Source: Ignavibacteriota bacterium
Lineage (GTDB): Bacteria > Bacteroidota > Ignavibacteria > Kapaibacteriales > UBA2268
DNA length: 64,000 nt
Direction of reading: 5' to 3'
NCBI GenBank assembly: GCA_019637995.1
Contig: JAHBUQ010000006.1
Coordinates: 1-64,000, forward strand
Positions 63,898 through 64,000 of this stretch are shown piece by piece. The position numbers and the translations under genes were made by a program. Below the pieces are notes generated by a model. It did no database searches, had not been told where the DNA came from, and saw only the letters and a program-made list of their open reading frames with translations. Position 1 is the stretch's first letter. The number at the start of each line of letters is the position of its first letter.

Positions 63898-64000
63898 ATT
63901 GCATTTCTAATTTTAATTTTCCAAAAAATTTCGTTGTGTTTTGATTCAATGACAATCACATTTGAAGAATATTTCATTCCATAAGAAGGTGAATATTGAT
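63894..64000 (-). CDS. 3' end of the gene upstream of lptF/G (partial)
   Basis: Minus-strand frame entering from the right edge and stopping at TGA 63894-63896. The 34 residues seen end VIVIESKHNEIFWKIKIRNAI. The TTGA overlap with the permease start suggests one operon. Too short to identify. Confidence 0.4.
   Translation of the reverse strand, partial: QYSPSYGMKYSSNVIVIESKHNEIFWKIKIRNAI

Noticed and set aside
1..64000. CRISPR array or insertion sequence
   Set aside because: No regularly spaced short repeats and no transposase-like frame were seen.

Overview
The window is an A+T-rich bacterial chromosome segment. The gene set points to a flagellated, respiring member of the Bacteroidota/Chlorobiota/Ignavibacteriota (FCB) group. 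Evidence for this is a TTTG-N19-TAnnTTTG promoter of the Bacteroidota type (44602-44632), an LptE of the short GCYSFTGGS type, FadL-like and LptF/G outer-envelope genes, a Rex repressor, PAS-rich sensor kinases and many c-type haem proteins. The assignment is inferred from gene content; no rRNA is present.

Left end (1-11,160): the tail module of an integrated phage. It holds a tail-tube-like protein, a 791-residue hub-like protein, two small proteins, a tail-assembly chaperone with a strong candidate for programmed -1 frameshifting, a small protein and a 1,409-residue TP901-type tape measure. A terminator closes the block. Next comes a cassette of four tiny minus-strand genes and one divergent gene; the two outermost genes look like paralogues, and a perfect 16-bp palindrome sits in the divergent promoter region. 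The block ends at the 3' side of tRNA-Lys(UUU), a typical integration site.

11,200-22,560: dxs, then a flagellar gene run on the minus strand, transcribed flgF-flgG-flgA-flgH-flgI-flgJ-flgN-(unknown 115 aa)-flgK-flgL-motA. It encodes rod, P- and L-ring, hook-filament junction and a stator subunit.

22,820-33,450: four consecutive sensor histidine kinases in one operon with no response regulator. Their catalytic domains alternate between two types (B-A-B-A in transcription order), which suggests duplication of a pair.

33,770-37,110: a haem and iron-sulfur cluster: a hexahaem lipoprotein with a collagen-like linker, an outer-membrane-barrel-like protein with one N-terminal haem motif, a Tat-dependent Rieske lipoprotein and a small cytochrome c. 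Together they look like an electron-transfer route across the envelope.

37,670-46,680: an LCP-family protein, a SixA-like phosphatase and serA. Then comes an island in which a DUF2283 gene and a DUF4258 pseudogene (one in-frame stop) lie between two direct copies of a roughly 180-bp repeat, followed by DUF2442. After that are a dihydroorotate-dehydrogenase-like gene, rex, a DUF971 gene and hutU.

46,700-64,000: an ECF sigma factor, a processive-type glycosyltransferase, lptE, a metallo-beta-lactamase-fold hydrolase, a FadL-like channel, a Ser-rich lipoprotein, a PAS-LuxR regulator, a TolB/FlgO-like protein, an Hpt protein, the RNase P RNA, a zinc-ribbon protein, a Nif3-like protein, a FAD-linked oxidase, dnaK, an M23 peptidase and an LptF/G permease. 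The dnaK upstream region and the region before the ECF sigma gene share unusual TGACA/TGTCA dyads, a possible common stress operator.
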